NCBI RefSeq assembly: GCF_004118265.1
Contig: NZ_SDHW01000003.1
Span: forward strand, 1-64,000
Source: Lacibacter luteus
GTDB taxonomy: Bacteria; Bacteroidota; Bacteroidia; Chitinophagales; Chitinophagaceae
Reading direction: 5' to 3'
Length of the DNA stretch: 64,000 nt
This document shows positions 7,669 to 15,525 of this stretch, in pieces. The notes below the pieces were generated by a model. That model made no database searches, was not told the DNA's origin, and was given only the letters and a program-made list of their open reading frames with translations. The position numbers were made by a program, and so were the translations under genes. The number at the start of each line of letters is the position of its first letter. The first letter of the stretch is position 1.

Positions 7669-8346
7669 TTAATACACGATCATCCATGCAACAAACTGAA
7701 TCAATGCACCGGCGATAAGCCCTACTGTTATTTCGGCTTGTTTATGATCGCTAACCAGTAAGCGGCTGGTGCAGGTAATACCTGTAATGAGTATGGCCAG
7801 CAGCAGTGGCAGTACATCATCGAGCAGGTTGCCAAACAAAAGCAGCAGAAAAAAACTAAACATACCCCCAACACCCGTTGCATGCATGCTCACTTTTATA
7901 TAATTGTTGATGAGGAGCGAAGCTGATGCTGCAATAAATGCACTTAATAAAAATGCTCTCAGTGGTAATGGGTCGTTCAGTTGTTTGGACACATAATAAC
8001 TCCAGAAGAAAAAGGTAATACAAGCTACATAAGGTATAATGCGGTCTTTTTGTGTACGCAGTTGAATTGATTGGATAAAGCCCAGCCCTTTTAACAACAA
8101 CACTGTAACAAGCGGCAGAAAAATGCTGGTGCTGAATACACGCAGAAAAACAGTAATGCGCATATCCTGCTCCATGCCCACAAACACATTATTGTTTCTG
8201 TACAGCAGGAATAATACAACCCATGCAATAACAAATACGGGATGAAATAGGTAAGAGAAAAATACAGCGAACGCTTTTACAACAGGATTGATCTTGCCAT
8301 CTTTTACATCAAGATTCCCTTCTTCTGTAACCACCAGTTGTTCCAT
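7669..8346 (-). CDS. PAP2-like integral membrane protein
   Basis: This 225-residue protein has about six predicted membrane helices after a 25-residue soluble N-terminus. Residues about 155-205 contain K-V-S-M-H-A-T-G and later S-R-L-L-V-S-D-H-K-Q-A-E, which match the second and third phosphatase motifs of the PAP2 superfamily (S-x-H-A and S-R-x5-H). Those enzymes dephosphorylate lipid phosphates such as undecaprenyl-PP or phosphatidic acid. The first K-x6-R-P motif is weak (K-D-R-I-I-P), so the substrate is uncertain. The gene ends at the start of the sigma-54 unit and is six bases from the rpoN stop, probably cotranscribed downstream of it. Confidence 0.65.
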   Translation of the reverse strand: MEQLVVTEEGNLDVKDGKINPVVKAFAVFFSYLFHPVFVIAWVVLFLLYRNNNVFVGMEQDMRITVFLRVFSTSIFLPLVTVLLLKGLGFIQSIQLRTQKDRIIPYVACITFFFWSYYVSKQLNDPLPLRAFLLSAFIAASASLLINNYIKVSMHATGVGGMFSFFLLLLFGNLLDDVLPLLLAILITGITCTSRLLVSDHKQAEITVGLIAGALIQFVAWMIVY

Positions 8347-8352
8347 AACAGC

Positions 8353-9849
8353 TTATAATTGTTTACGCAAACGGGCAACAGGTATATTCAGTTGCTCACG
8401 GTATTTCGCTACCGTACGTCGTGCAATATTATAGCCTTTTTCCTGAAGTAATTCGGTTAAACGTTCATCGCTGAGGGGTTTGCGTTTTTCTTCTGCTTCC
8501 ACCAGGTCGAAGAGGATCTTTTTTACCTCACGGGTTGATACCTCTTCACCGCTTTCTGTACTCAGCGATTCACTGAAGAAGAACTTCAATCGGTAAGTAC
8601 CAAACTCTGTTTGCACAAACTTACTGTTGGCAACACGGCTTACGGTGGAGATGTCGAGATCGGTCTTTTCAGCAATATCTTTTAAGATCATAGGCCTCAG
8701 GTTGGTTTCATCGCCTGTGAGGAAAAACTCTTCCTGGTGCTGCATAATGGCACTCATGGTATGCAGTAATGTATTTTGCCGTTGCTTGATGGCATCAATA
8801 AACCATTTGGCCGCATCAATCTTTTGTTTGATGAAGAGTACGGCTTCTTTCTGACGCTTGTCTTTTTTGCTGCCACGGTCATATTCTTTCAACATATCCC
8901 TGTATCCTTCACTGATGCGCAGATCAGGGGCATTGCGGGAGTTGAGTGTTAACTCCAGTTTGCCATTATTGTTCAGTATAAAGAAGTCGGGAACGATATA
9001 GGTTTCGGCTTTGTTCACCTCGCCTACATTACCACCCGGTTTAGGATTCAATTTAATGATTTGCTGAATAATGGCTTTGAGGTCTTCATCTGTAAGCGAC
9101 AGACTCCTTTGTATTTTCTCGTAATGTTTTTTCGTAAACTCGTCGAAGTATTTTTCAAGAATTACAATAGCCTGTTCAAGATCTTTTGATGAATTGTTTT
9201 TTTGTTTGTGCCTTAATTGAATAAGCAAACATTCCTGCAGATCTCTTGCACAAATACCGGGCGGGTCGAATTGTTGAATAAGCAGTATGATGTCTTCCAC
9301 TTCCTGTTCAGAAGAGTCGATGTTTTGACGAAAAGCCAGGTCGTTTACAATTGCACTGTTTTCACGACGGAGATAACCATCATCATCAATACTTCCCACA
9401 ATCTGTTCTGCAATAACACTTCTTTTTTCATCGAGTTTTAACATGCCCAGCTGTTGCAATAGCAATTCGTAAAAACTGGTCTCCAGTTTAACCGGAGTTG
9501 TTTTCTGTTCTTCATGATCGCCGTAGTTATCATCACGTGTGCGGTAATCGGCAATATCATCATCACTATCGCTTACATATTCAGCTATATCAATATTCTC
9601 GTATTCATCTTCGCTTCCATCCAGATCATAATCTTCTTCATCTGAAGAATCGAACTCATCTTTTGGTTCTTCCATAGCCTGGTCATCGTTCTCTTCGTTC
9701 GATTGCTCAAGAGCGGGGTTTTCTTCCAGTTCTTCTTTGATTCGTTCTTCAAGATTGGCCGTAGGTACCTGGAGCAACTTCATTAGTTGAATTTGCTGAG
9801 GCGATAATTTTTGCAGTAATTTTTGATGTAGTCCCTGACTCAGTGCCAT
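8353..9849 (-). CDS. rpoN: RNA polymerase sigma-54 factor
   Basis: This is a 498-residue sigma-54. Region I is the Gln/Leu-rich N-terminus (Q-G-L-H-Q-K-L-L-Q-K-L-S-P-Q-Q-I-Q-L-M-K-L-L). Region II is an acidic linker (about 45-115). The core-binding domain contains I-L-L-I-Q-Q-F-D-P-P-G-I-C-A-R-D-L-Q-E-C-L (about 190). The DNA-binding part has D-I-A-E-K-T-D-L-D-I-S-T-V-S-R-V, and the C-terminal RpoN box A-R-R-T-V-A-K-Y-R-E-Q-L is intact. A longer frame begins at 9879, but M-A-L-S-Q-G-L is the normal family start. Activators are not in the window. Confidence 0.95.
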   Translation of the reverse strand: MALSQGLHQKLLQKLSPQQIQLMKLLQVPTANLEERIKEELEENPALEQSNEENDDQAMEEPKDEFDSSDEEDYDLDGSEDEYENIDIAEYVSDSDDDIADYRTRDDNYGDHEEQKTTPVKLETSFYELLLQQLGMLKLDEKRSVIAEQIVGSIDDDGYLRRENSAIVNDLAFRQNIDSSEQEVEDIILLIQQFDPPGICARDLQECLLIQLRHKQKNNSSKDLEQAIVILEKYFDEFTKKHYEKIQRSLSLTDEDLKAIIQQIIKLNPKPGGNVGEVNKAETYIVPDFFILNNNGKLELTLNSRNAPDLRISEGYRDMLKEYDRGSKKDKRQKEAVLFIKQKIDAAKWFIDAIKQRQNTLLHTMSAIMQHQEEFFLTGDETNLRPMILKDIAEKTDLDISTVSRVANSKFVQTEFGTYRLKFFFSESLSTESGEEVSTREVKKILFDLVEAEEKRKPLSDERLTELLQEKGYNIARRTVAKYREQLNIPVARLRKQL

Positions 9850-9886
9850 TTTCTCAATACATTTAGGTGTACAATGCAAATTTCGT

Positions 9887-10240
9887 ATGGCTAAATTAGG
9901 GAAAAATTACACCCGTTTTAAAAATTGGAACAATTTTTGCTGTTTGGCTGCTGCCTGCCTGCTGAATCTTCCCAATTCAACTTCGCAAACAATTGATTCT
10001 GTTAAACTTAAAGCAAGTGTAAATAATCAGTCAGATTTTAAATACTTTAACAGTTCACTGCCTCTATTACCGATAAACAACGCAATCGGCAAAAAAGTTC
10101 AAATAAATTTTGGCAGTCCTTTTTCGCACTGGGGCTTTATATGCGTGGGTGAGTATAAACTGGAACAGAAAACAGGTATTCCATTCCGTTTCCGGCTTGG
10201 TTCGCTTGAATATGTAAACAAACTCGAAGGGAAACGATAA
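9887..10240 (+). CDS. Conserved hypothetical secreted protein
   Basis: This is a 117-residue protein with an N-terminal hydrophobic segment (about 15-35, ending S-T-S-Q-T) that looks like a signal peptide. The C-terminus P-F-R-F-R-L-G-S-L-E-Y-V-N-K-L-E-G-K-R recalls a small family common in Chitinophagaceae, but I know of no function. It is divergent from rpoN with 37 bases between the starts and convergent with the helicase gene, only two bases from its stop. Confidence 0.6.
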   Translation: MAKLGKNYTRFKNWNNFCCLAAACLLNLPNSTSQTIDSVKLKASVNNQSDFKYFNSSLPLLPINNAIGKKVQINFGSPFSHWGFICVGEYKLEQKTGIPFRFRLGSLEYVNKLEGKR

Positions 10241-10242
10241 AC

Positions 10243-12717
10243 TTATACCTCACTTAATTTTAAAAAGGCCAGGTGATTTTGCACGGCCCTGACATCTGTG
10301 AAACTATAAGCATCACCTAAGGCAAGTTTATGTTCGGTATTTGTTTGTTCGGGATAGAGTTCAATACGGTTAAGAATAGTTTGAAGCTTCTCTGCTGATA
10401 ATAATTGGTTCACTTTTACACTGCCTGTTTTAATAAGATCCACCAAATGGCCTTCAATTGTTCCGGCGGTAAGATTTCTCAAGGTTGCAATCTCAGTAAT
10501 GGATTTGCCTTCGGTAAAATAAGTGAGGGTAGTGGTCTTCGTATCAACTTTCGCTTCCGTTGATTTTTCTTTTCGTTCTCTTTTTGGTGCTGCTTTTTTT
10601 GCTTCGATATTGGTTGTAAGATTGTGCTCTTCGCAGTAATCAATTACTAATTCCAATATTTCATCGCCATATTTATCAACCTTGGCTTTACCAAACCCTG
10701 AAAGTAACAGAAGATGTTCTTTTGTAAATGGCAGGTAGGTACAAATATCCTGCAGGCTGTGGCTGTTCGCCAGCATATAAATGGGCAAACTGTTTTCGTC
10801 GCAAATACGATCACGCCATTCTTTTAACTGGAAATACAGTTCCGGGTTTGTAATGCCGGTAGCTGTTTGTTTTTTATTGGCAGCATAACTGCTAAGATTA
10901 GCCCTTGTTGTAACCAGGTTTAATTTATGTTTCAGGTGTTGCGTAATACCAAAAGGTTGTTTACACGACTGTAAAAAATAAATTTCTGTATGTAATATAA
11001 CATATAAGTTGTTGAGCTGTTCGTTCACTTCATCGGCTGCCGTTTTGTGTTCGGTTATAAGCGGATGTTGTTTCAGTTGCTGCTGCAATTCTTCCAGGCG
11101 GGGAATAAAATAATTGCCGGCATCCTGCACCCGCTTTTGTAATGGTGCATTTTCTTCTACCAACGGATGTTGTTTGCTGAGTTCATTTAACTGCAGCAAA
11201 AACTTTTGTGCAACAATGCATAGTTGCTGCAGTTGTTGTTGCCAATTGCTGATCCAGGTTTCGGCTTCTTCATTTAAATCGAACTTATGTTTGCTGATGC
11301 TTTGCTGCAATTGTTTTGTTGCAACATTTGTTTGTGGAAAGGAGAATAATTCTTCGAGCAACTGTTGTACAAATACTTTTCGGGCTTCTTCGAAACGTTG
11401 TGGCAACGAACCCTTTGGCAATAATGCTTTCTGTCCGTCTACTACCTGTTGATTACTGAAGATGACTGAAGGTTGAATTTTCGATAACAATACTATTCCA
11501 TCCAGACTTGTACAACGACTCAATGCCACATACACTTGTCCGCTGGTGAACGAAAGCCCTGCATCGATCATTACTTTTTCAAACGTCAATCCCTGGCTTT
11601 TGTGAATGGTGATGGCCCATGCCAAACGCAGCGGATACTGTTCAAACGTACCCAATACATCCTGCTCTAGTTTACCATCGGTTCGGTTAAGCGTATAACG
11701 TGAATGATCCCAGGTTTCTTTTTGCACACGGATGTTTTCGTTACCGCAACGGACAATGATTTCATCATCGGTTAAAGAATGCACAACACCGATCTTGCCA
11801 TTAAAGAAGCGACGGCCAACCGTATCATTCTTTAAAAACATCACCTGTGCACCTTCACGCAGTACCAATTCGGCATCGGCAGGATAACTGTTCTCAGGAA
11901 AGTCGCCCTCAATTTTTGCAGTGTATGTATAGGGTGGAGCAGTTAAACGTTGCAGCTGCTGACGATTGATGAGCTCTGCCTGGTTATTATGCGATGTGAG
12001 TGTAATGTATGTTTCATCACGATCGGGTTGAAAGCCGGGTATGTAGCGTTCATTTAATATTTCCAGGTCTTCAGCATCGAGTTGATTGTTGCGCACTTTA
12101 TTGAGCAGTTTTACAAACAACTCTTCTTTTTGCCGGTAGATTGTGGTTAGCTCAATCAACAAAGGCATTTGTTCCTGTATCACTTTACTATCAAAAAAGA
12201 AAGTAGAACTGTAGTATTCCTGCAGCACCTGCCATTCCTGGTTTTGAGCAACAGGCGGTAACTGAAACAGATCGCCAATAAACAAAACCTGCACACCACC
12301 AAACGGAACAGCATGTTGCCAGCGCACACTCCGCAGAATGGTATCGATCGCATCCATCACATCGCAACGCACCATACTTACTTCATCAATTACCAACACT
12401 TCCATTTTACGTAACAGCTGCAGCCGTTGTTTGTTGTAACGGATCTTTGCAAGCAGCTCCTGTTTACCGGCATTGGTTGGTAAGAAAGGATGAAAGGGCA
12501 AATGAAATAAACTGTGCAACGTAACGCCACCTGCATTAATAGCTGCCACACCGGTTGGCGCTGCCACAATGGTATTTTTGGCTGTATGCTCTTTGAGGTA
12601 TTTTAGAAAAGTGGTTTTGCCTGTACCAGCTTTGCCGGTAAGAAAAATACTTTCCTGTGTTTCGGTTACAAAACGATAAGCCAGTTCAAACCGTTCGTTG
12701 CGTTCCACAGATTGCAT
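10243..12717 (-). CDS. PIF1-like superfamily 1 helicase with HRDC and HTH domains
   Basis: This is an 824-residue helicase. The N-terminal motor (about 1-430) has Walker A G-K-A-G-T-G-K-T-T, A-P-T-G-V-A-A-I-N-A-G-G-V-T, Walker B I-D-E-V-S-M-V, the G-D-L-F-Q-L-P-P motif III and the C-terminal A-I-T-I-H-K-S-Q-G-L-T-F and Y-V-A-L-S-R-C motifs, all typical of PIF1/RecD-like 5'-3' helicases. A coiled middle (about 450-600) precedes an HRDC domain (about 620-705) and a RecQ/YpbB-type helix-turn-helix (about 735-790). This architecture is common in Bacteroidota and suggests a role in replication-fork or recombination maintenance. Eleven bases separate it from the GxxExxY gene upstream. Confidence 0.9.
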   Translation of the reverse strand: MQSVERNERFELAYRFVTETQESIFLTGKAGTGKTTFLKYLKEHTAKNTIVAAPTGVAAINAGGVTLHSLFHLPFHPFLPTNAGKQELLAKIRYNKQRLQLLRKMEVLVIDEVSMVRCDVMDAIDTILRSVRWQHAVPFGGVQVLFIGDLFQLPPVAQNQEWQVLQEYYSSTFFFDSKVIQEQMPLLIELTTIYRQKEELFVKLLNKVRNNQLDAEDLEILNERYIPGFQPDRDETYITLTSHNNQAELINRQQLQRLTAPPYTYTAKIEGDFPENSYPADAELVLREGAQVMFLKNDTVGRRFFNGKIGVVHSLTDDEIIVRCGNENIRVQKETWDHSRYTLNRTDGKLEQDVLGTFEQYPLRLAWAITIHKSQGLTFEKVMIDAGLSFTSGQVYVALSRCTSLDGIVLLSKIQPSVIFSNQQVVDGQKALLPKGSLPQRFEEARKVFVQQLLEELFSFPQTNVATKQLQQSISKHKFDLNEEAETWISNWQQQLQQLCIVAQKFLLQLNELSKQHPLVEENAPLQKRVQDAGNYFIPRLEELQQQLKQHPLITEHKTAADEVNEQLNNLYVILHTEIYFLQSCKQPFGITQHLKHKLNLVTTRANLSSYAANKKQTATGITNPELYFQLKEWRDRICDENSLPIYMLANSHSLQDICTYLPFTKEHLLLLSGFGKAKVDKYGDEILELVIDYCEEHNLTTNIEAKKAAPKRERKEKSTEAKVDTKTTTLTYFTEGKSITEIATLRNLTAGTIEGHLVDLIKTGSVKVNQLLSAEKLQTILNRIELYPEQTNTEHKLALGDAYSFTDVRAVQNHLAFLKLSEV

Positions 12718-12727
12718 AATCTATAAA

Positions 12728-13105
12728 TTAATAAATAAGACGTTTGTAATTAAGCGATGTTCCGCCAAAGTTAACAACCAGGCCTAATTTCATTCCGGAA
12801 GCTTTTAAATAATTAAGTGTTTGCGCCACAGCAGAATCGGCAATACCATCTTTATTCACTTTAACTTCTACAAGAAATTTCTCATGAATGGTAAAGTCTG
12901 TATTAAACGTTCGGTTTAATTGCTTCCCTTTATATAATACGACTAATTTGTTTTCACGTACATATTTTATTCCTCTTTCCAGAAACTCAATTTCCATAGC
13001 GTCTTTATACACTACTTCCTGAAAGCCAAAGCCAAGAGTTTTGTAAACTTCAAGGCAAACGCCAATAATCTGGTATACTTCCGTTTTGTATATAATCCCT
13101 GTCAT
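12728..13105 (-). CDS. GxxExxY protein (PD-(D/E)xK nuclease-like fold)
   Basis: This is a 125-residue member of the GxxExxY family. The name motif appears as G-F-Q-E-V-V-Y (about 27-33). Later, D-F-T-I-H-E-K-F-L-V-E-V-K-V (about 70-83) supplies the D and E-x-K residues of a PD-(D/E)xK-type nuclease core, then Q-T-L-N-Y-L-K-A-S-G and L-G-L-V-V-N-F-G. Function is unknown. It lies between ssb and the PIF1-like helicase on the same strand. A 56-base nested palindrome sits 18 bases before its start codon. Confidence 0.85.
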   Translation of the reverse strand: MTGIIYKTEVYQIIGVCLEVYKTLGFGFQEVVYKDAMEIEFLERGIKYVRENKLVVLYKGKQLNRTFNTDFTIHEKFLVEVKVNKDGIADSAVAQTLNYLKASGMKLGLVVNFGGTSLNYKRLIY

Positions 13106-13123
13106 AAAATTTGTTTAACAATG

Positions 13124-13179
13124 CCACGAAATGCACAAAAGGACACGAATTTGTTTCGTGTAATTCGTGCATTTCGTGG
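13124..13179. repeat. Nested palindromic hairpin beside the GxxExxY gene
   Basis: The outer arms CCACGAAATGCAC (13124-13136) and GTGCATTTCGTGG (13167-13179) are perfectly complementary. Inside them ACACGAA (13143-13149) and TTCGTGT (13155-13161) form a second perfect stem around TTTGT. The element fills the gap between the ssb stop and the GxxExxY start. It is not followed by a T-run, so it is unlike a simple terminator. It looks like a mobile or dispersed palindromic repeat. Confidence 0.8.
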
Positions 13180-13187
13180 TCAAATAA

Positions 13188-13532
13188 TTATGCGGTAGTT
13201 TTTTCTCCCAACATCAACAACTCATTCACCTGTACTTCACAGATGTATTTTTTATTCCCTTCTTTATCGTTGTAACTGCGGTTGATGAGTTTGCCTTCCA
13301 CTAAAATTTCTTTGCCTTTCGCTAAATATTTTTCAGCAAGCTCAGCTACCTTACCCCAGGCCACCAACGTATGCCATTGTGTTTCGGTTATTTTTTCACC
13401 TTTAGCGTTGCGATAGCTTTCGCTGGTTGCTAAACTGAAACGGGCCATTTTCTTACCACTTTCCAATGTTTTTACTTCGGGAGCATTACCCAGGTTACCG
13501 ATCAGCTGCACTTTGTTTTTTACTGCGTACAT
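13188..13532 (-). CDS. ssb: Single-stranded DNA-binding protein
   Basis: This is a 114-residue OB-fold SSB: V-Q-L-I-G-N-L-G-N-A-P-E-V at the N-terminus, F-S-L-A-T-S-E-S-Y, E-T-Q-W-H-T-L-V-A-W-G-K-V-A-E-L-A-E-K-Y-L-A-K-G, and V-E-G-K-L-I-N-R-S-Y in the second half. It binds single-stranded DNA during replication and repair. The acidic C-terminal tail that recruits partner proteins in typical SSBs is absent: the protein stops at G-E-K-T-T-A. It may therefore be an accessory paralogue. A helicase and a nuclease-fold gene lie downstream on the same strand. Confidence 0.92.
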   Translation of the reverse strand: MYAVKNKVQLIGNLGNAPEVKTLESGKKMARFSLATSESYRNAKGEKITETQWHTLVAWGKVAELAEKYLAKGKEILVEGKLINRSYNDKEGNKKYICEVQVNELLMLGEKTTA

Positions 13533-13678
13533 AGTTTTGAAATTTGCCGCCTGATTCTGCTGCAGGCGAGGTTTTAAAATTTGTTATCTCAGTCGAACAG
13601 TTTGTCCCGTCGACAGAACAAAGTTGTTACAGCAACAAAGCCTTATTCGGTTTTTAACCGTTTCTACCCGAAGCTAAA

Positions 13679-13700
13679 CGTGTATAAACGTTTGCACACG
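13679..13700. promoter_or_regulatory. 22-bp palindrome with AAACGTTT core (candidate operator)
   Basis: Arms CGTGT and ACACG surround a central AAACGTTT with two unmatched positions on each side, so 9 of 11 pairs match. A C-G centre flanked by AA/TT is the hallmark of LacI/PurR-type operators. It lies 38 bases before the ATG at 13739 and about 150 bases from the divergent ssb start. The LacI-type gene nearby is a possible but unproven binder. Confidence 0.45.
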
Positions 13701-13738
13701 GATAAATTAATTGTATCTTATCCTGCAAAAGCTTTACT

Positions 13739-14116
13739 ATGACTGCATCTGACAGCAAAACCTGCCTGGCCTGTGGCAAAGCATTAAAAGGAAGAATTGA
13801 TAAGAAGTTCTGCGATGATTATTGCCGCAACAACTACAACAATCTGCAAAAAGCAAAAGGCAATTACAGCAGCTTTGTACGCAATATCAACAACACATTG
13901 CTGAAGAACAGAAAGATCATGGAAAGTATTTTGCCCGATGCAGAAGAAACTGCCAAAGCAACAAAAGACAAACTGCAGCGCATGGGTTTTCATTTCAAGT
14001 ACTTCACACACCTGTACACAACTAAAGGTGGTAAAACGTATTTCTATTGTTACGATTATGGCTATCTGCCACTCGAAAACGAATGGTATTTGATTGTAAA
14101 GAAAAAAGAAGAGTAA
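13739..14116 (+). CDS. Small zinc-ribbon-like conserved protein
   Basis: This is a 125-residue protein with a four-cysteine N-terminal cluster: C-L-A-C-G-K-A-L followed by F-C-D-D-Y-C-R-N-N-Y (residues about 9-31), which likely binds zinc. The remainder is helical, then has aromatic strands (F-K-Y-F-T-H, Y-F-Y-C-Y-D-Y-G-Y). It resembles small Bacteroidota proteins annotated only as hypothetical. Its stop is three bases from the stop of the convergent LacI-type gene. A palindrome lies in its upstream region. Confidence 0.7.
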   Translation: MTASDSKTCLACGKALKGRIDKKFCDDYCRNNYNNLQKAKGNYSSFVRNINNTLLKNRKIMESILPDAEETAKATKDKLQRMGFHFKYFTHLYTTKGGKTYFYCYDYGYLPLENEWYLIVKKKEE

Positions 14117-14119
14117 CGC

Positions 14120-15151
14120 TTATCGTTTGATAGCTGATTCACGCACCTGCAGTTCGGGTGTAAGCACACGTTTTTCAAACTCTTTTACAGGCCGTTTACT
14201 TTCCACCAATTGCAATAAAAGATCGGTAGCAGCTTTTCCCATTTCTTCGGCGGGTTGGCGAATAACAGTAAGCGGAGGGTCAACCAGCTCGGCAATATCG
14301 TAATTGGAAAAGCCGATCATACCCAGCTCGTCCGGTATTGAAATGCCACGGCGTTTCACTGTTCGTAAACAGTTTGTAGTTAATTTATCGCTGGTGGTAA
14401 GAATGGCATCGGGTTTTTGTTTTAACGTAAGCAACTTGTTTACGGCTTCTTCCACTTCCGAAAAAATCATTCCGCCATAATAACAATGCTGCACATATTC
14501 TTTACTGTATTCCAATCCGTGTGCTTTTAATGCATCGTTATAGCCGGCTAAACGTTCGGAAGTGATCGATAAAAATTCTGAACCGGCTAATGCTGCAATA
14601 CGTTTATATCCGTTTTTGATGAGGTGTTCTGTTGCATCGTAAGCACCACGATAATTATCAACAATCACTTTATGTGTATTGATCTCTTCGGTTATACGAT
14701 CGAACAACACAATAGGCATACCCCGATCGTGCAATGCTTTAATATGGCTTAGATCGGTTGTTTCTGTTGCGAGTGAAATAATTAAACCATCAACCGAACG
14801 GGAAGAAAGAAACTGCAGATCCACTACTTCCCGATCGTAACTTTCGTGGCTTTGCGATACAATTACATTGTAACCTCTGTCGTAAGCTATTGATTCAATA
14901 CCATTGATCACCTGCGAAAAGAAACTGTTGGCAATTTCGCATACCACCACACCAATTGAACGGCTGCGTTTTTCTTTTAAACTTAACGCAATGGGATTGG
15001 GTTTGTAGTTGAGCTTTTCTGCACACTCCAAAACAAGTTGTTTTGTTTCGGCACTGATCTCGTGACTGTCACGCAGCGCACGTGAAATCGTGGAGGTAGA
15101 AAGCCCTAATGCCTTTGCAATATCTTTAATGGTGACAGCTTCAAACTTCAT
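14120..15151 (-). CDS. LacI-family transcriptional regulator of the pectin locus
   Basis: This is a 343-residue LacI-type regulator. The N-terminal helix-turn-helix T-I-K-D-I-A-K-A-L-G-L-S-T-S-T-I-S-R-A-L (about 7-26) is followed by the hinge helix P-N-P-I-A-L-S-L-K. The periplasmic-binding-protein-like effector domain (about 62-335) includes I-G-V-V-V-C-E-I-A-N-S-F-F-S, V-D-G-L-I-I-S-L and the C-terminal T-V-I-R-Q-P-A-E-E-M-G. It is divergent from the SusC operon. Two near-identical LacI-like operators, at 15293-15308 and 38886-38901, are the likely targets, making this the local pectin or uronate regulator. The effector is unknown; a uronate or KDG-type metabolite is a reasonable guess. Confidence 0.9.
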   Translation of the reverse strand: MKFEAVTIKDIAKALGLSTSTISRALRDSHEISAETKQLVLECAEKLNYKPNPIALSLKEKRSRSIGVVVCEIANSFFSQVINGIESIAYDRGYNVIVSQSHESYDREVVDLQFLSSRSVDGLIISLATETTDLSHIKALHDRGMPIVLFDRITEEINTHKVIVDNYRGAYDATEHLIKNGYKRIAALAGSEFLSITSERLAGYNDALKAHGLEYSKEYVQHCYYGGMIFSEVEEAVNKLLTLKQKPDAILTTSDKLTTNCLRTVKRRGISIPDELGMIGFSNYDIAELVDPPLTVIRQPAEEMGKAATDLLLQLVESKRPVKEFEKRVLTPELQVRESAIKR

Positions 15152-15525
15152 ATAAACAATCTTGCGTTAAAGATAGCTGATTAAAATCTTACTTACTAAA
15201 CGGCCTTGTGATGATTTTGTATAACCGATTGTTAATCATTAAAAAGCAAAATACAGACAGCACAGGACAGTTGCGGAAAAATGGCATCGTTCTCGGGAAC
15301 GATTGCGTAAATAAACCCCTTTACAAGCCTTTAGGATTCGTTAAAAACAGAGTAGACTTGTTTTGTTAAACGAACGGATTTGCTTGTGTTGAACGTAGTT
15401 CAGAAGATGCTTTTACAACGGCCATTAAATAGTTAACGATTCAAAACAATCACCAAAACATTCAACTTTTTTATTGCATCCCCTTGCAGTAAAAGTCTAT
15501 TGATTATTTTAAAACTAAACACAGT
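15152..15525. other. Divergent control region between the LacI-type gene and susC
   Basis: This 374-base region holds the promoter of the SusC operon and of the regulator. The LacI-like operator is at 15293-15308. Other suggestive words are GATTGTTAATC (15228-15238) and CGTT...AACG pairs around 15339-15375. No clear TAnnTTTG box could be fixed for either direction, and there is no reading frame worth reporting. Confidence 0.6.
15292..15320. promoter_or_regulatory. LacI-type operator in the susC control region
   Basis: TCGGGAACGATTGCGT (15293-15308) is a 16-bp pseudo-palindrome with a C-G centre; it matches the PurR consensus ACGCAAACGTTTGCGT at 12 of 16 positions. The surrounding 29 bases recur at 38885-38913 with one difference. 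It sits between the LacI-type gene and susC, about 220 bases before the susC ATG. Confidence 0.7.
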
